Shown here piece after piece: positions 24,480 to 33,654 of a DNA stretch of 64,000 nucleotides. The notes under the pieces are model-generated. The model saw only the letters and a list, made by a program, of their open reading frames with translations. It searched no databases and had not been told where the DNA came from. Origin of the DNA: Brevibacillus sedimenti. GTDB taxonomy: Bacteria > Bacillota > Bacilli > Brevibacillales > Brevibacillaceae. Numbering within the stretch: position 1 is the first letter of the stretch; every line of letters starts with the position of its first letter. Position numbers and translations under genes: made by a program. Where the stretch lies: NCBI RefSeq assembly GCF_020923495.1, contig NZ_CP064048.1, forward strand, positions 955,501 to 1,019,500. The letters run 5' to 3'.

Positions 24480-25073
24480 TCACGTCCGCTCACGTTCCGA
24501 TTGCGATTGCAAGAATTGTTCGACCATTTGACCAAGGAATTGGTAAGCGCCTTCCAGGTCAAACTCCGAATCAACGAAAGACTGCAAGGCGAGCCCTTCG
24601 AAACAGGCGAACAAAATGGCGGACATCTCAGCCCCATTTGGCAGCGTTTTTCCTGCCACCGCTTGGATTGTTTCTTCGATTCCCTCCCTTCCCCTTGCGA
24701 TAAGCTCTTTCACCCCGGACTGAATCGCGGGATTTCGCAAGCCAAGCACATACAATTCATATCGCAGCTTGTACCAATCGGCATTGCTCTTTATTCGCTC
24801 CAAAGACTCCGCCAGCGCAGCGTCGGCAAGTTTGTCTTCCGCAACTGTCTTCCGTAACTTTCTCATCTGTTGGCAGTACTCATTGGCTGCTTCTTTGACA
24901 ACAGACACCAAAAGGTCTTCCTTGTTTGCAAAATGGTAGTGCACCAAGCCGGGCGACACGCCTGCCTCACGAGCAATGTCCTTAACGGAACTGTTTTCGT
25001 ATCCCTTTTCGGCAAGAACCTTGTAAGCCGCTTCAATTAATTGGGCTCGCGTATTACCTGCTTTTGGTTTCAT
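24480..25073 (-). CDS. TetR/AcrR family transcriptional regulator
   Basis: 197 residues. The N-terminal helix-turn-helix (VKDIAREAGVSPGLVHYHFANKEDLL, about residues 28-53) precedes a helical effector domain. It lies upstream of, and in the same direction as, the membrane protein/oxidoreductase pair. Matching operator sequences lie in front of both it (25095-25112) and the pair (24393-24412), so it probably represses itself and the downstream genes. The inducer is unknown; quinones or electrophiles would fit the reductase. Confidence 0.92.
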   Translation of the reverse strand: MKPKAGNTRAQLIEAAYKVLAEKGYENSSVKDIAREAGVSPGLVHYHFANKEDLLVSVVKEAANEYCQQMRKLRKTVAEDKLADAALAESLERIKSNADWYKLRYELYVLGLRNPAIQSGVKELIARGREGIEETIQAVAGKTLPNGAEMSAILFACFEGLALQSFVDSEFDLEGAYQFLGQMVEQFLQSQSERERT

Positions 25074-25094
25074 TCCAGATCACCATTCATTTTG

Positions 25095-25112
25095 ATTGGT
25101 TGTACAACCAAT
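25095..25112. promoter_or_regulatory. Perfect 18-bp palindromic operator of the TetR gene
   Basis: ATTGGTTGT is followed by its exact reverse complement, 22 bp ahead of the tetR start. The same half-sites recur before the controlled genes. Confidence 0.75.
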
Positions 25113-25220
25113 ATATCATCTGTGTAATTTTTCAATATATTCCATGGGAAATCCTGCCGTCCAAATGACATTTTTTCTTTAAAATTGTGACCGGAATCGA
25201 GCATATCCGGCCGCCCCTCT

Positions 25221-25267
25221 CAAAAAAATCCCCCGCTCAGGTGTGCTCATGCAGCACCCGGCGGGGG
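25221..25267 (-). terminator. Distal intrinsic terminator of glnS
   Basis: CCCCCGC and GCGGGGG close an extended stem that includes GGGTGCT/AGCACACC-type pairing. On the minus strand it is followed by ATTTTTTTG. It backs up the proximal terminator. Confidence 0.7.
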
Positions 25268-25280
25268 TCCCCAAGAATAT

Positions 25281-25312
25281 GAAAAAAGCTGTTAACCGTG
25301 TTAACAGCTTTT
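25281..25312 (-). terminator. Proximal intrinsic terminator of glnS
   Basis: GAAAAGCTGTTAAC pairs with GTTAACAGCTTTTTTC around a 3-base loop, ending in a U-run on the minus strand. Confidence 0.8.
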
Positions 25313-25328
25313 CCATGTATGCGCGAAT

Positions 25329-26999
25329 TTATCCCTTCTTCGGCAGTTCAAACGAACTTTTCAGCGAGACAATCCGGTTGAACACCAGTTTGTCCGGAGT
25401 CGTATACTTTGGATCGACGTTGAAGTAGCCGTGGCGGAAGAACTGGAACTTGTCGTGCGGCTTGCAGTCCTTCAGGTTGGGCTCGACAAAACCGTGCAGC
25501 GTTTCCAGCGAATTGGGATTGATGTTGTCCAAGAACGAATCGCCGTCTTCCTGCCCGTCCAGAATGAGCGGTTCATACAGGCGGAACTCCGCCGGAACGG
25601 CGTGTTTGGCGTCCACCCAGTGGATCGTCCCCTTCACTTTCCGGCCGGTGAACCCGGTGCCGCTCTTCGTTTCCGGGTCGTACGTACAGTGCAGTTCCAC
25701 CACGTTCCCCTGTTCGTCCTTGATCACGTCGTGGCACTTGATGAAGTAGGCGTGCTTCAGCCGCACTTCGTTGCCCGGGAACAGGCGGAAGTACTTGCTC
25801 GGCGGATTTTCCATGAAATCATCCTGCTCGATGTAAATCTCGCGGGAAAACGGGATTTGCCTGATGCCCATCTCGGGATTTTCCGGGTTGTTTTCCGCGT
25901 CCAGCATCTCCACTTGGCCTTCCGGATAGTTGGTAATGACCACTTTCAGCGGGCGCAGCACGGCCATCGTGCGCGGCGCCTTCAGCTTCAGGTCTTCGCG
26001 GATGAAATGCTCCAGCATCTTCGCATCCACCACGCTGTTGCTGCGGGAGACGCCGATTTCCCGCGCAAACGCCCGAATCGCTTCCGGCGTGTAGCCGCGG
26101 CGGCGCAGTCCGGCGATGGTGGGCATCCGCGGGTCGTCCCAACCGTCCACGATTTTTTCGTCCACCAGCAATTTCAGCTTGCGTTTGCTCATCACCGTAT
26201 TGGTCATGTTCAAACGGGCAAATTCATACTGCCGCGGCACGTGCTCCATCTCGCATTCGCGTACGACCCAGTCGTAAAGCGGACGGTGATCTTCAAACTC
26301 GAGCGAGCACAGCGAGTGGGTCACGCCCTCGATGGCGTCTTCCAGCGGGTGGGCAAAGTCGTACATCGGGTAGATGCACCACTTGTCTCCGGTGTTGTGA
26401 TGGGTGGCATGGGCGATCCGATAGAGCACCGGGTCGCGCAGGTTGATGTTCGGCGAACTCATGTCGATTTTGGCGCGCAATACTTTTTCGCCGTCCTTGA
26501 ACTCGCCGTTGCGCATCCGCTGGAACAGGTCCAGGTTTTCCTCCACCGAACGGTTGCGGTACGGACTCTCCGTGCCCGGCTCTGTCAGCGTCCCCCGCGT
26601 TTTGCGGATCTCCTCCGCGGAGAGGTCGTCGACGTACGCCTTGCCTTTTTTGATCAGCAACACCGCGCGATTGTACATTTCCTCAAAGTAGTCGGATGCG
26701 AAATGAAGACCATCCCACTCAAAGCCCAGCCATTTGACGTCTTCCTTGATCGCTTCCACGTACTCGGTGTCTTCTTTCAGCGGATTGGTGTCGTCAAAGC
26801 GCAGGTTGGTTCTGCCATTGAATTCGTCAGCCAGCTCAAAATTCAGGCAGATGGATTTGGCATGACCGATATGGAGATACCCGTTCGGTTCCGGAGGGAA
26901 ACGGGTCACGACTTCTTTCACTCGTCCCGCCTGCAAATCCTCAATGACGATGCTGCGGATAAAATTGGATGTTGCCGACTTGTTTTCCAATTGAATCAA
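25329..26999 (-). CDS. glnS: Glutaminyl-tRNA synthetase
   Basis: 556 residues. It charges tRNA-Gln directly with glutamine. The class I signatures [15 protein letters not shown] (HIGH, about residues 36-50) and [10 protein letters not shown] (KMSKS-like) are present. The Rossmann core has [29 protein letters not shown], and the anticodon-binding beta-barrels occupy about residues 340-550. Length and motifs match the bacterial GlnRS of gamma-proteobacterial type. Most Bacillota lack GlnRS and use GatCAB transamidation instead, so its presence is taxonomically informative and probably reflects old transfer. Two terminators follow. No T-box leader was found upstream. Confidence 0.96.
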   Translation of the reverse strand: MIQLENKSATSNFIRSIVIEDLQAGRVKEVVTRFPPEPNGYLHIGHAKSICLNFELADEFNGRTNLRFDDTNPLKEDTEYVEAIKEDVKWLGFEWDGLHFASDYFEEMYNRAVLLIKKGKAYVDDLSAEEIRKTRGTLTEPGTESPYRNRSVEENLDLFQRMRNGEFKDGEKVLRAKIDMSSPNINLRDPVLYRIAHATHHNTGDKWCIYPMYDFAHPLEDAIEGVTHSLCSLEFEDHRPLYDWVVRECEMEHVPRQYEFARLNMTNTVMSKRKLKLLVDEKIVDGWDDPRMPTIAGLRRRGYTPEAIRAFAREIGVSRSNSVVDAKMLEHFIREDLKLKAPRTMAVLRPLKVVITNYPEGQVEMLDAENNPENPEMGIRQIPFSREIYIEQDDFMENPPSKYFRLFPGNEVRLKHAYFIKCHDVIKDEQGNVVELHCTYDPETKSGTGFTGRKVKGTIHWVDAKHAVPAEFRLYEPLILDGQEDGDSFLDNINPNSLETLHGFVEPNLKDCKPHDKFQFFRHGYFNVDPKYTTPDKLVFNRIVSLKSSFELPKKG

Positions 27000-27377
27000 C
27001 CTTTCACTTCACCTTTACAATCAATAATACTGATTCCGCATCGAGAGTTCAACAAATCGGGCCGTGCCTCGTCCCGCCTTACCACAATGGGGCACATGCC
27101 GTCGCTGTTGACGGCCGCAGCCGATGTTCATTATTGAATTCAGCAGCTTGGATGTGCGCAGAAAGGTGCGCGCACGAAAAACATCCTCCGCCAAGTGCAG
27201 GGACATCGGACCATAGTCACAAAATCCGCAGATTTTTTTAATTTCCCCTTAAACATCGGGACGAATTTACCGATCTAATGAAATAGAAATGTGATTTTCC
27301 CAAGTCCATTGGACTGCCTGCACCGCGAGACGAATGAAGATGGTCTCATTTTACGCATTTTGAAAATTTACGACCAC
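27000..27377. other. Intergenic region between divergent glnS and the riboswitch-ggt unit
   Basis: The stretch should hold the glnS promoter (leftward) and the promoter of the c-di-GMP riboswitch RNA (rightward). A 61-codon minus-strand frame at 27021-27206 has no recognisable product. I searched for the T-box GGTGG-ACCGCG element and did not find it. Confidence 0.5.
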
Positions 27378-27483
27378 GCATTGATATCGAAACGGCAAAC
27401 CCGGGGAAACCCGGCGACGCAAAGCTACAGGGGCTACCTCCGCCATGAGCGGACACGCCAGCCAGTTACCGAAGTATTGATGT
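27378..27483 (+). promoter_or_regulatory. Cyclic-di-GMP-I (GEMM) riboswitch aptamer
   Basis: The conserved GEMM-I elements appear in order: ACGGCAAACC (27392-27401), a GGGGAAACCC tetraloop hairpin, CGACGCAAAGCTACAGGGGCTACC (27415-27437 region, tetraloop receptor and ligand site), a variable P2 hairpin, and GCCAGTTACCGAAG (27460 on). The outer stem is short (CAT/ATG plus flanking pairs). An intrinsic terminator follows within 10 bases, and the gamma-glutamyltransferase gene lies about 110 bases further on. Confidence 0.88.
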
Positions 27484-27490
27484 AGGACAA

Positions 27491-27520
27491 ACCGATGATC
27501 CTATGTCATCGGTCTTTTTT
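27491..27520 (+). terminator. Riboswitch expression-platform terminator
   Basis: ACCGATGA pairs with TCATCGGT around a 7-base loop, then CTTTTTT. The TTACCGA segment of the aptamer 3' side could compete for TCGGT, which would link ligand binding to termination. The ON or OFF sense cannot be told from sequence. Confidence 0.85.
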
Positions 27521-27623
27521 GTGTAAGCAGGCGGTTGCAGTCCATAGGGGGGAGGTGAGGCGCCAGAGCTACGTACCATCCAGCACAACTTGCTTTTACA
27601 ACTAGACCAAAGGAGGAACGACT

Positions 27624-29348
27624 GTGAAAAGGTTCTGGAAAAAACTAGGCGCCCTGGGACTTGCCGGCGTTTTAAGCCTGTCCGCCTTCACACCTGCGGG
27701 CAATGCTGCACACCGTCCAACTTCCATGTCGCCGAATGGCATGGTTACCACTCCGCACTACCTGGCTACCGCCGCTGCACTGAAGACGCTGCAGGAAGGC
27801 GGTAACGCGGTCGATGCCGCGATCGCTGCGGCTTCCACACTGACCGTCGTCTATCCTCATTACACCAGCATCGGCGGGGACAACTTCTGGCTGATCTACA
27901 ACGCAAAAACGAAAGAACTGCGCGCCCTGAACGGCAGCGGCCGTGCCGGGGAGAAAGCGACCATTGAGTTCTACAAGAGCAAAGGATACGAGAAAATCCC
28001 GTCCCGCGGTTATCTGGCCGCCAACACCGTCCCCGGAGTCGTTTCCGGCTGGTGGGAAGCGTACAACTACGCTCGCAAGGAAATGAGCGGCAGCAAGATT
28101 CCGTGGAGCAAACTGCTGGAGCCGGCGATCGAGTACGCGGAAAAAGGCTATCCCGTCTCCCCCAACCAGGTGTACTGGACCAAGTACGCGACCGATCCGA
28201 CCGACAACGATCTGAAAAATCTGCAGCGCTTTGAAGAGTTCCGCAAAATCTACCTGAAACCCAACGGCGAACCGTATCAGGCTGGCGAAATCCTGAAGCA
28301 GAAAGACCTGGCGGAATCCTTGAAAATCATCGCCAAAAAAGGGGCCGACGGATTCTACAAAGGCGAAATCGCCAAGAAAATCGTCGAAGACATGCAGAAA
28401 AACGGCGGCTTGCTCACCCTGAAAGACTTTGAAAAACACACCGCTACGTGGGCAAAACCGATTTCCGTTGACTATCGCGGGTACAAGGCGTACAACGTAC
28501 CGCCCAACTCGCAAGGAATGGCCTCGCTCTCCATTCTCAACATCCTGAACAACTTCGATGTGAAGAGCTTGGGCGAAGGCACTCCCGATTACTACCATGT
28601 GATTGTGGAAGCCACCAAGCAAGCCTTTGCCGACCGTGACAAATGGCTGACCGACCCCGAGTTTGCCGACATTCCGGTAGACTACCTGCTGTCCAAAGAG
28701 CACGGTCAAGAACTGGCCAAGCGGATCGACATGAAACAGGCAGCCCAAACGGTGGAGCCGCTCGATCCGAAAGGGGACACTGTATGGCTCGGCGTCGTCG
28801 ACAAGGATGGCAACGCCGTTTCGATGATTCAAAGCCACTACTTCGACTGGGGCTCCGGCATCGTGGCCAAAGGCACCGGCATCCTGCTGCAAAACCGCGG
28901 CAGCTACTTCTCCCTGGATCCGAACCACATCAACCACCTGGAGCCGGGCAAACGCTCCTTCAACACCATCAATCCGGCGATGCTGTTTAAGGGAGACAAG
29001 CCTTACCTCCTCTACGGAACCCAAGGCGGAGAAGGACAGCCTCAGACCCAGGCCGCTCTGGTGACCCGCATTGTCGATTTTGGCTTCAGCGTACAGGACG
29101 CGATCGAAGCGCCAAGATGGCTGCACGGACGCAACTGGGGTGCTTCTTCCAACAACCTCAAGGTAGAAAGCCGAATTCCGCAAGCTGTTTTGGACGAACT
29201 GATCAAACGCGGTCACCCGGTTGAAAAACTGGAAGACGCCTACACCGATCAAATGGGCCAATCCGGAGCGATTCTGATCGATCCCGTCACCAACGTGAAG
29301 TTTGGCGGCGCCGATCCGCGCGGCGAAGGTGCAGCAATGGGATATTGA
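27624..29348 (+). CDS. Exported gamma-glutamyltransferase family protein
   Basis: 574 residues, GTG start behind AAGGAGG. The signal peptide KRFWKKLGALGLAGVLSLSAF is cleaved near GNAA. The GGT large-subunit signature EGGNAVDAAIAAASTLTVVYPHYTSIGGDNFWLIYN is followed by the autoproteolysis and nucleophile Thr in PKGDTVWLGVVDKDGNAVSMIQSHYFDWGSGIV (about residue 390). The small-subunit substrate loop GTQGGEGQPQTQAALV comes after. The group releases glutamate from glutathione or gamma-glutamyl compounds outside the cell, here most like the YwrD-type branch. A c-di-GMP-I riboswitch with terminator stands in the leader, and a chemoreceptor gene follows. Confidence 0.93.
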   Translation: MKRFWKKLGALGLAGVLSLSAFTPAGNAAHRPTSMSPNGMVTTPHYLATAAALKTLQEGGNAVDAAIAAASTLTVVYPHYTSIGGDNFWLIYNAKTKELRALNGSGRAGEKATIEFYKSKGYEKIPSRGYLAANTVPGVVSGWWEAYNYARKEMSGSKIPWSKLLEPAIEYAEKGYPVSPNQVYWTKYATDPTDNDLKNLQRFEEFRKIYLKPNGEPYQAGEILKQKDLAESLKIIAKKGADGFYKGEIAKKIVEDMQKNGGLLTLKDFEKHTATWAKPISVDYRGYKAYNVPPNSQGMASLSILNILNNFDVKSLGEGTPDYYHVIVEATKQAFADRDKWLTDPEFADIPVDYLLSKEHGQELAKRIDMKQAAQTVEPLDPKGDTVWLGVVDKDGNAVSMIQSHYFDWGSGIVAKGTGILLQNRGSYFSLDPNHINHLEPGKRSFNTINPAMLFKGDKPYLLYGTQGGEGQPQTQAALVTRIVDFGFSVQDAIEAPRWLHGRNWGASSNNLKVESRIPQAVLDELIKRGHPVEKLEDAYTDQMGQSGAILIDPVTNVKFGGADPRGEGAAMGY

Positions 29349-29356
29349 TTCACTCC

Positions 29357-29384
29357 AGACTGCCGGGAGCATTCCCGGCAGTCT
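29357..29384. repeat. Perfect 12-bp stem-loop between ggt and the chemoreceptor gene
   Basis: AGACTGCCGGGA and TCCCGGCAGTCT pair exactly around a 4-base loop, 8 bases after the ggt stop and without a U-run. It may stabilise the upstream mRNA or lower readthrough into the chemoreceptor gene. Confidence 0.6.
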
Positions 29385-29443
29385 GAATGCTGTTACGCTT
29401 CAGGCGTGCATATAGGCCTGATTACAAAAGGAGGAATTCCCTC

Positions 29444-31432
29444 GTGTTTGTCTTCGGCAAACTTCGAAACAAACTGATTGTTTGGTTTCTTGTCGTAGCG
29501 ATCATACCACTCATCGGCACCTCCCTGTATATCACCACCAGCAGCTCGGAAATCATCACGGACAAACAGCGGCAGTCCTACATCGACCTTGCCAAAAGCA
29601 CCGCCGTCGCGATGGATCAATACCTGGACAGACGGATGACGGAGATTCAGGTGCTGGCCCGTTCATCGGATATTCAATCGACGGACGCTGCCGCGAAAAA
29701 CCTGTTCATCCGCTCGTTTACCGAGGAAATGAAGATATTTGACGGCAACACCTTCATCTCTCCAGACGGAAAAGTTTCGGCCGACACGTTTCCGACAAGC
29801 GTCGGCATCGACTTGTCCGAACGGCCGTTTTTCAAGGAAGGAATGGCCGGAAAAGCCAGTTACTCCGACATCGTGATTGCCAAGACGACTGGCAAACGCT
29901 CCATTGTCGTCGCCTCTCCCGTCAAAAACCAAAACGGCCAAATTCTTGGCGTACTGACCGGTCTCGTCAACGTTGACCAGTTTACCGAAACCTTTCTGCA
30001 ACATCTCAACCTTGGCAACGGCGGATACGCCATTCTCGTAGACAACAAAGGGCTGATTCAAGCCCATCCCAACGAAGAGCTGATCGGCAAAGCAGTGGAA
30101 GAAGCCGGCCTGCCGCAGGGGTTGGCCGAGTTCCTCAAACACGGCGGCAGCGAGACAGCCTCCTATACCTACACGGACGCCGGCAGCGAGTACATGGTTG
30201 CCTATGCGCCCATTGCAACGACAAACTACGGATTGTTCCTGCATATCCCGGTCCAATCCATTACGTCGGCTGTGTCCGCTCTCAACACCAACATCGCTGT
30301 CATCGTTCTCATCGTCAGCGTTCTCGTAATCGCACTTGCATTCGCCGTGTCGCTGCGGATCACGCGACCGATCATGGAAGTGGCCAGCGTGACCAAACGC
30401 ATCTCCGATGGAGAACTGACGGTGGAGCCGCTCCGCATCCGCACGCAGGATGAAATTGGCCAACTGTCCCAGGCCGTAAACGCCATGGTGGATAATCTGC
30501 GCACCATCATCCAGCAGATGAACGCCAGCGCCGAAAATTTGGCAGCGTCCGCAGAGCAGCTGACCGTAAACGCCGAGCACACAAGCAAGGCCACCGAGCA
30601 GATTGCAACGACCATCCAGGAAGTGGCGTACGGCGCAGAACGGCAAGTGCAAAGCGTGGAGGAAAGCGTCCGTGCGATCCAGGACGTGTCCTCCGGTGTT
30701 CAGCAAATTGCCACCAATGCGGAAAACGCCGCAGATTCTGCCCTCAGGGCTTCGCAAATCGCGATCGACGGCAACCAGACCATCCAAACCGTCGCGAAAC
30801 AAATGCAGTCCATCAACGAGACGGTCAACCAGATCGCCCTTATCGTCAAACGGCTGGGCGAAAGTTCCCAGGAGATCGGTCAAATTGTCCAGGTCATCAC
30901 CGACATTGCCGAGCAGACCAACCTGTTGTCGCTTAATGCCGCCATCGAAGCAGCGCGTGCCGGGGAACAGGGACGGGGATTTGCCGTCGTGGCCAACGAA
31001 GTCCGCAAACTGGCGGAACAATCGGCCCAATCCGCTCAACAGATCGAACAGCTCATTCTGGCCATCCAGCAGGAATCGGACCTGGCCGTACAGTCCATGG
31101 AAAAAGGGACAAAAGAAGTGGCGCTCGGCCTCGAGGTCGTCAACGATGCCGGCAAATCGTTTGAACAGATTCAGTATTCGGTGACCCACACGGCCGACCA
31201 GATTCAGAAGGTAAAAGACCACTCCCGCCAGATGACCGCAGGTACGGAACAGGTGGTTCAGTTGGTCACGCAAATTGCCGAAGTGGCGGAAAGCTCCGCA
31301 GAAGGAACGCAAAGCGTCTCCGCCGCCACCGAGGAGCAGTTGGCCTCCATGGAGGAAGTCACGTCTTCTGCCAGCTCGCTGGCGAGAATCGCCGAAGAGC
31401 TGCAGGCTCACGTCAAACGCTTCAAGATATAA
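29444..31432 (+). CDS. Methyl-accepting chemotaxis protein with dCache-type sensor
   Basis: 662 residues, GTG start nine bases after AAAGGAGG. A membrane helix (about residues 10-32) precedes an extracellular double-Cache sensor (about 33-280; motifs [19 protein letters not shown] and [20 protein letters not shown]). A second helix ([19 protein letters not shown]), a HAMP domain ([20 protein letters not shown]) and the cytoplasmic signalling hairpin follow. The tip [38 protein letters not shown] binds CheA/CheW. Such sensors usually bind amino acids or organic acids, so a ligand released by the neighbouring GGT is possible. Its own terminator follows. Confidence 0.95.
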   Translation: MFVFGKLRNKLIVWFLVVAIIPLIGTSLYITTSSSEIITDKQRQSYIDLAKSTAVAMDQYLDRRMTEIQVLARSSDIQSTDAAAKNLFIRSFTEEMKIFDGNTFISPDGKVSADTFPTSVGIDLSERPFFKEGMAGKASYSDIVIAKTTGKRSIVVASPVKNQNGQILGVLTGLVNVDQFTETFLQHLNLGNGGYAILVDNKGLIQAHPNEELIGKAVEEAGLPQGLAEFLKHGGSETASYTYTDAGSEYMVAYAPIATTNYGLFLHIPVQSITSAVSALNTNIAVIVLIVSVLVIALAFAVSLRITRPIMEVASVTKRISDGELTVEPLRIRTQDEIGQLSQAVNAMVDNLRTIIQQMNASAENLAASAEQLTVNAEHTSKATEQIATTIQEVAYGAERQVQSVEESVRAIQDVSSGVQQIATNAENAADSALRASQIAIDGNQTIQTVAKQMQSINETVNQIALIVKRLGESSQEIGQIVQVITDIAEQTNLLSLNAAIEAARAGEQGRGFAVVANEVRKLAEQSAQSAQQIEQLILAIQQESDLAVQSMEKGTKEVALGLEVVNDAGKSFEQIQYSVTHTADQIQKVKDHSRQMTAGTEQVVQLVTQIAEVAESSAEGTQSVSAATEEQLASMEEVTSSASSLARIAEELQAHVKRFKI

Positions 31433-31440
31433 GCACAACA

Positions 31441-31470
31441 AAAAGGCACCCGTTTTGCGGTGCCTTTTTT
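31441..31470 (+). terminator. Intrinsic terminator of the chemoreceptor gene
   Basis: AAAAGGCACC pairs with GGTGCCTTTT around CGTTTTGC and continues into TT. It is usable from both sides. Confidence 0.85.
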
Positions 31471-31545
31471 GCTGCCGGCTGTACCGAATGAAACAGCGGC
31501 CACGAGGGAGTGTCCTCACAGCCGCTGTTGTTAGTTATAGTGCGC

Positions 31546-32265
31546 TCAGCGAAGGGCCAGCATGCGGTCCGGATGGTTGGTGCAGATTTGCACCTGCGGA
31601 TGCCACTCCATGATTCTGCGGATAGCGTCCGGGTCGTCCACCGTCCAGGCGATGACGCCAACCCCCTCATTGATTGCCTCGCAGGCCAATTCCCGGGTGA
31701 GAAACGGATAGGACATGGAGAGCACATCTGCTCCCGCCTGCCGCAGTTGTTCCAGGATCATGATCGGCCGTCCGTAGACGATCAGCCCGGTCTTGACGTC
31801 AGTGTCCAGCTGCCGCACCTGCCGGATGAGCTCGTGGTCAAACGAGGTGAGGTACACATCCTGCTTCATCCCGTGCCGATCCAGCAGCGTCAGCACGCGT
31901 TCCGCCAGTCCGGGATGCATGTCGGCCGCCGTTTTCAGCTCAATGTTCAGTGTGCATCGTCCCTTCACGGCAGCCAGCACCTCTTCCAGCGTGGGAATCG
32001 GTTCGCCGGCAAAGCGCTCATCAAACCAGCTCCCTGCATTAAGCTCCCGCAGTTCCGCCAGCGTCAGATCCTGCACCCGTCCGCTGCCGTTCGTCGTCCG
32101 CTCCAGTGAAAAATCGTGGAACAGAACCGGCACGCCATCCCTGGAAAGCTGCACGTCCACCTCAATCGCGCCAATGGCCGGTTCCGCCAGCGCAAGCTCA
32201 ATCGCCTTCATGGTGTTTTCGGGCGCCTTGCCCGACCAGCCGCGATGCGCCATGCAAACGTTCAT
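31546..32265 (-). CDS. ugpQ: Glycerophosphodiester phosphodiesterase
   Basis: 239 residues, no signal peptide, so cytosolic. It hydrolyses glycerophosphodiesters to glycerol-3-phosphate and an alcohol. The GDPD motifs are HRGWSGKAPENTMKAI (catalytic His and metal Glu), IEVDVQLSRDGVPVLFHDFSLERTT (metal Glu/Asp and second catalytic His), NIELK and the C-terminal VGVIAWTVDD. It is the last gene of the ugp-like import operon, 14 bp after the binding-protein gene, which explains how imported diesters would be processed. The symbol follows the operon layout. Confidence 0.92.
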   Translation of the reverse strand: MNVCMAHRGWSGKAPENTMKAIELALAEPAIGAIEVDVQLSRDGVPVLFHDFSLERTTNGSGRVQDLTLAELRELNAGSWFDERFAGEPIPTLEEVLAAVKGRCTLNIELKTAADMHPGLAERVLTLLDRHGMKQDVYLTSFDHELIRQVRQLDTDVKTGLIVYGRPIMILEQLRQAGADVLSMSYPFLTRELACEAINEGVGVIAWTVDDPDAIRRIMEWHPQVQICTNHPDRMLALR

Positions 32266-32279
32266 GCAACATCACCTCA

Positions 32280-33605
32280 TTACTTTTTCAGTAGTTTCTC
32301 GCCTTTTTCCACAACCTTGGCAATCGCCTCGCCCACGGTCGCCTGGTTCAGCACCGCCCGCTGAATCTCCGTCATGATGACTTCCTGCAGTTCCTTATAG
32401 CCGGGAACCATCGGACGCGGTTGGGCATACTCCAATTGTTTGACCGCCACCTGAAAGTTTGGCTCTTTCTGGTATGCTGCTTTCATCTCGTCCGACTCGA
32501 CCGCTTCCTTCGTCACCGGCATGTACCCGGTTTCCAGCGACCAACGTATTGTCTGCGGCGTATCCGTCATCCATTTGATAAATTCCCATGCCGCCTTTTT
32601 CTCCTGATCCGAAGACTTGGCCAGCATCACCAGGTTGGCGCCGCCAGTCGGCACCCCATAATCCTTATTGGCCGGCAGAAACGCCGCCCCTACTTCAAAC
32701 GCGGCGCTCTCCTTGAGCGCGTGCAGGTCTCCGGTCGATGTAAAAATCATGGCCACCTGCTGGTTGAGGAAATCCTGCTTGGCCACGTCCCAGGCGTTGT
32801 ATTTTTCGCCCGGCGGAGCCTTCATCACCCCTTCCTTCAGCAGGCTGATCCAGAACTCCAACGGCGCCTTTCCCGCTTCGTTGTCGAGCGCCACGCTCTT
32901 GCCGTCTTCGCTCAGGATATTTCCGCCGCTCTCAAAGACCAGCGCTTCGTAGAACCAGATGTCGATCGGCGTGGAGAAGCCGTAGGTCTTCGTCTTGCCC
33001 CCCTCTTTTTTGGTCAGGGCCTTGGCGTACTGGCGCAGTTCCTCCCATGTCTTTGGACCGTCGGGATTCAATCCGGCCGCTTTCAGCATGTCCCGGTTGA
33101 CGTACAAGAGCGGGGTCGAACGGTTGAACGGCACGGCGTACAGTTTGTCGTTCCAGTAGGAGTTGCCCATCAGGCCGGGAATGTATTTGTTTTCCTCCCC
33201 GTTCACGTAGGCCCCCAGGTCCTGCAGCACCTTGGCATCGGCAAACGCGCCCACCGATGCGATCTCCACCATCGTCACGTCGGGCTGGTTTCCGGCTGAG
33301 ACGGCAGCCAGCACCTTGGCGTGGTTTTCATAGTAGCTGCCTTGATAGGACGGCTTGACGACGATGTCTTTGTGCGTGTCGTTGAATTGTTTGACCATCT
33401 CTTCGATCACTTCACCGTTGCGGCCGCCCAGCGCGTACCAAAAGTCGATTTCCACGGGCTTTCCGGCATCGGCTGTCTGCTGCTGGCCGCCGCTTCCGGT
33501 ACCGGACTGCTGGCCGCCAGCCGCCTCCTGCTTGCCGCTGCACCCGGCCAGTACGGCCGTCACGCTCAATACACAAGCCAATAAGGATACGCGGATCTTT
33601 TTCAC
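32280..33605 (-). CDS. ABC transporter substrate-binding lipoprotein (UgpB-like)
   Basis: 441 residues starting at GTG behind GAGGAGG; 23 upstream codons have no ribosome site. The lipoprotein signal KKIRVSLLACVLSVTAVLAGC is followed by a Gly/Gln-rich linker and a cluster-B type solute-binding fold (DFWYALGGRNGEVIEEMVKQFN, NRSTPLLYVNRDMLKAAGL, FLNQQVAMIFTSTGD). It captures the ligand outside the membrane for the two permeases encoded upstream. With the operon's phosphodiesterase, glycerol-3-phosphate or glycerophosphocholine is the likely ligand, though sugars cannot be excluded. Confidence 0.9.
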   Translation of the reverse strand: MKKIRVSLLACVLSVTAVLAGCSGKQEAAGGQQSGTGSGGQQQTADAGKPVEIDFWYALGGRNGEVIEEMVKQFNDTHKDIVVKPSYQGSYYENHAKVLAAVSAGNQPDVTMVEIASVGAFADAKVLQDLGAYVNGEENKYIPGLMGNSYWNDKLYAVPFNRSTPLLYVNRDMLKAAGLNPDGPKTWEELRQYAKALTKKEGGKTKTYGFSTPIDIWFYEALVFESGGNILSEDGKSVALDNEAGKAPLEFWISLLKEGVMKAPPGEKYNAWDVAKQDFLNQQVAMIFTSTGDLHALKESAAFEVGAAFLPANKDYGVPTGGANLVMLAKSSDQEKKAAWEFIKWMTDTPQTIRWSLETGYMPVTKEAVESDEMKAAYQKEPNFQVAVKQLEYAQPRPMVPGYKELQEVIMTEIQRAVLNQATVGEAIAKVVEKGEKLLKK

Positions 33606-33654
33606 AATGCATGCCTCCTCTTTCTTTTCAGGAAGGAACGCGGGTTTTCCTTTT

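Noticed and set aside
25431..27137. 568-codon open frame antisense to glnS
   Set aside because: The opposite strand encodes a full GlnRS with all motifs; the frame is a by-product of GC-rich third positions and has no ribosome site.
27000..27240. Possible T-box leader for glnS
   Set aside because: GTGGTAAGGCGGG was seen in the leader strand but does not match the T-box GGTGGNACCGCG, and no specifier or terminator structure was found.
27672..29372. 566-codon open frame antisense to the gamma-glutamyltransferase gene
   Set aside because: Shadow of a recognised gene with signal peptide and catalytic motifs; no family likeness.
29663..31519. 618-codon open frame antisense to the chemoreceptor gene
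   Set aside because: Mirror frame of a clear MCP gene.
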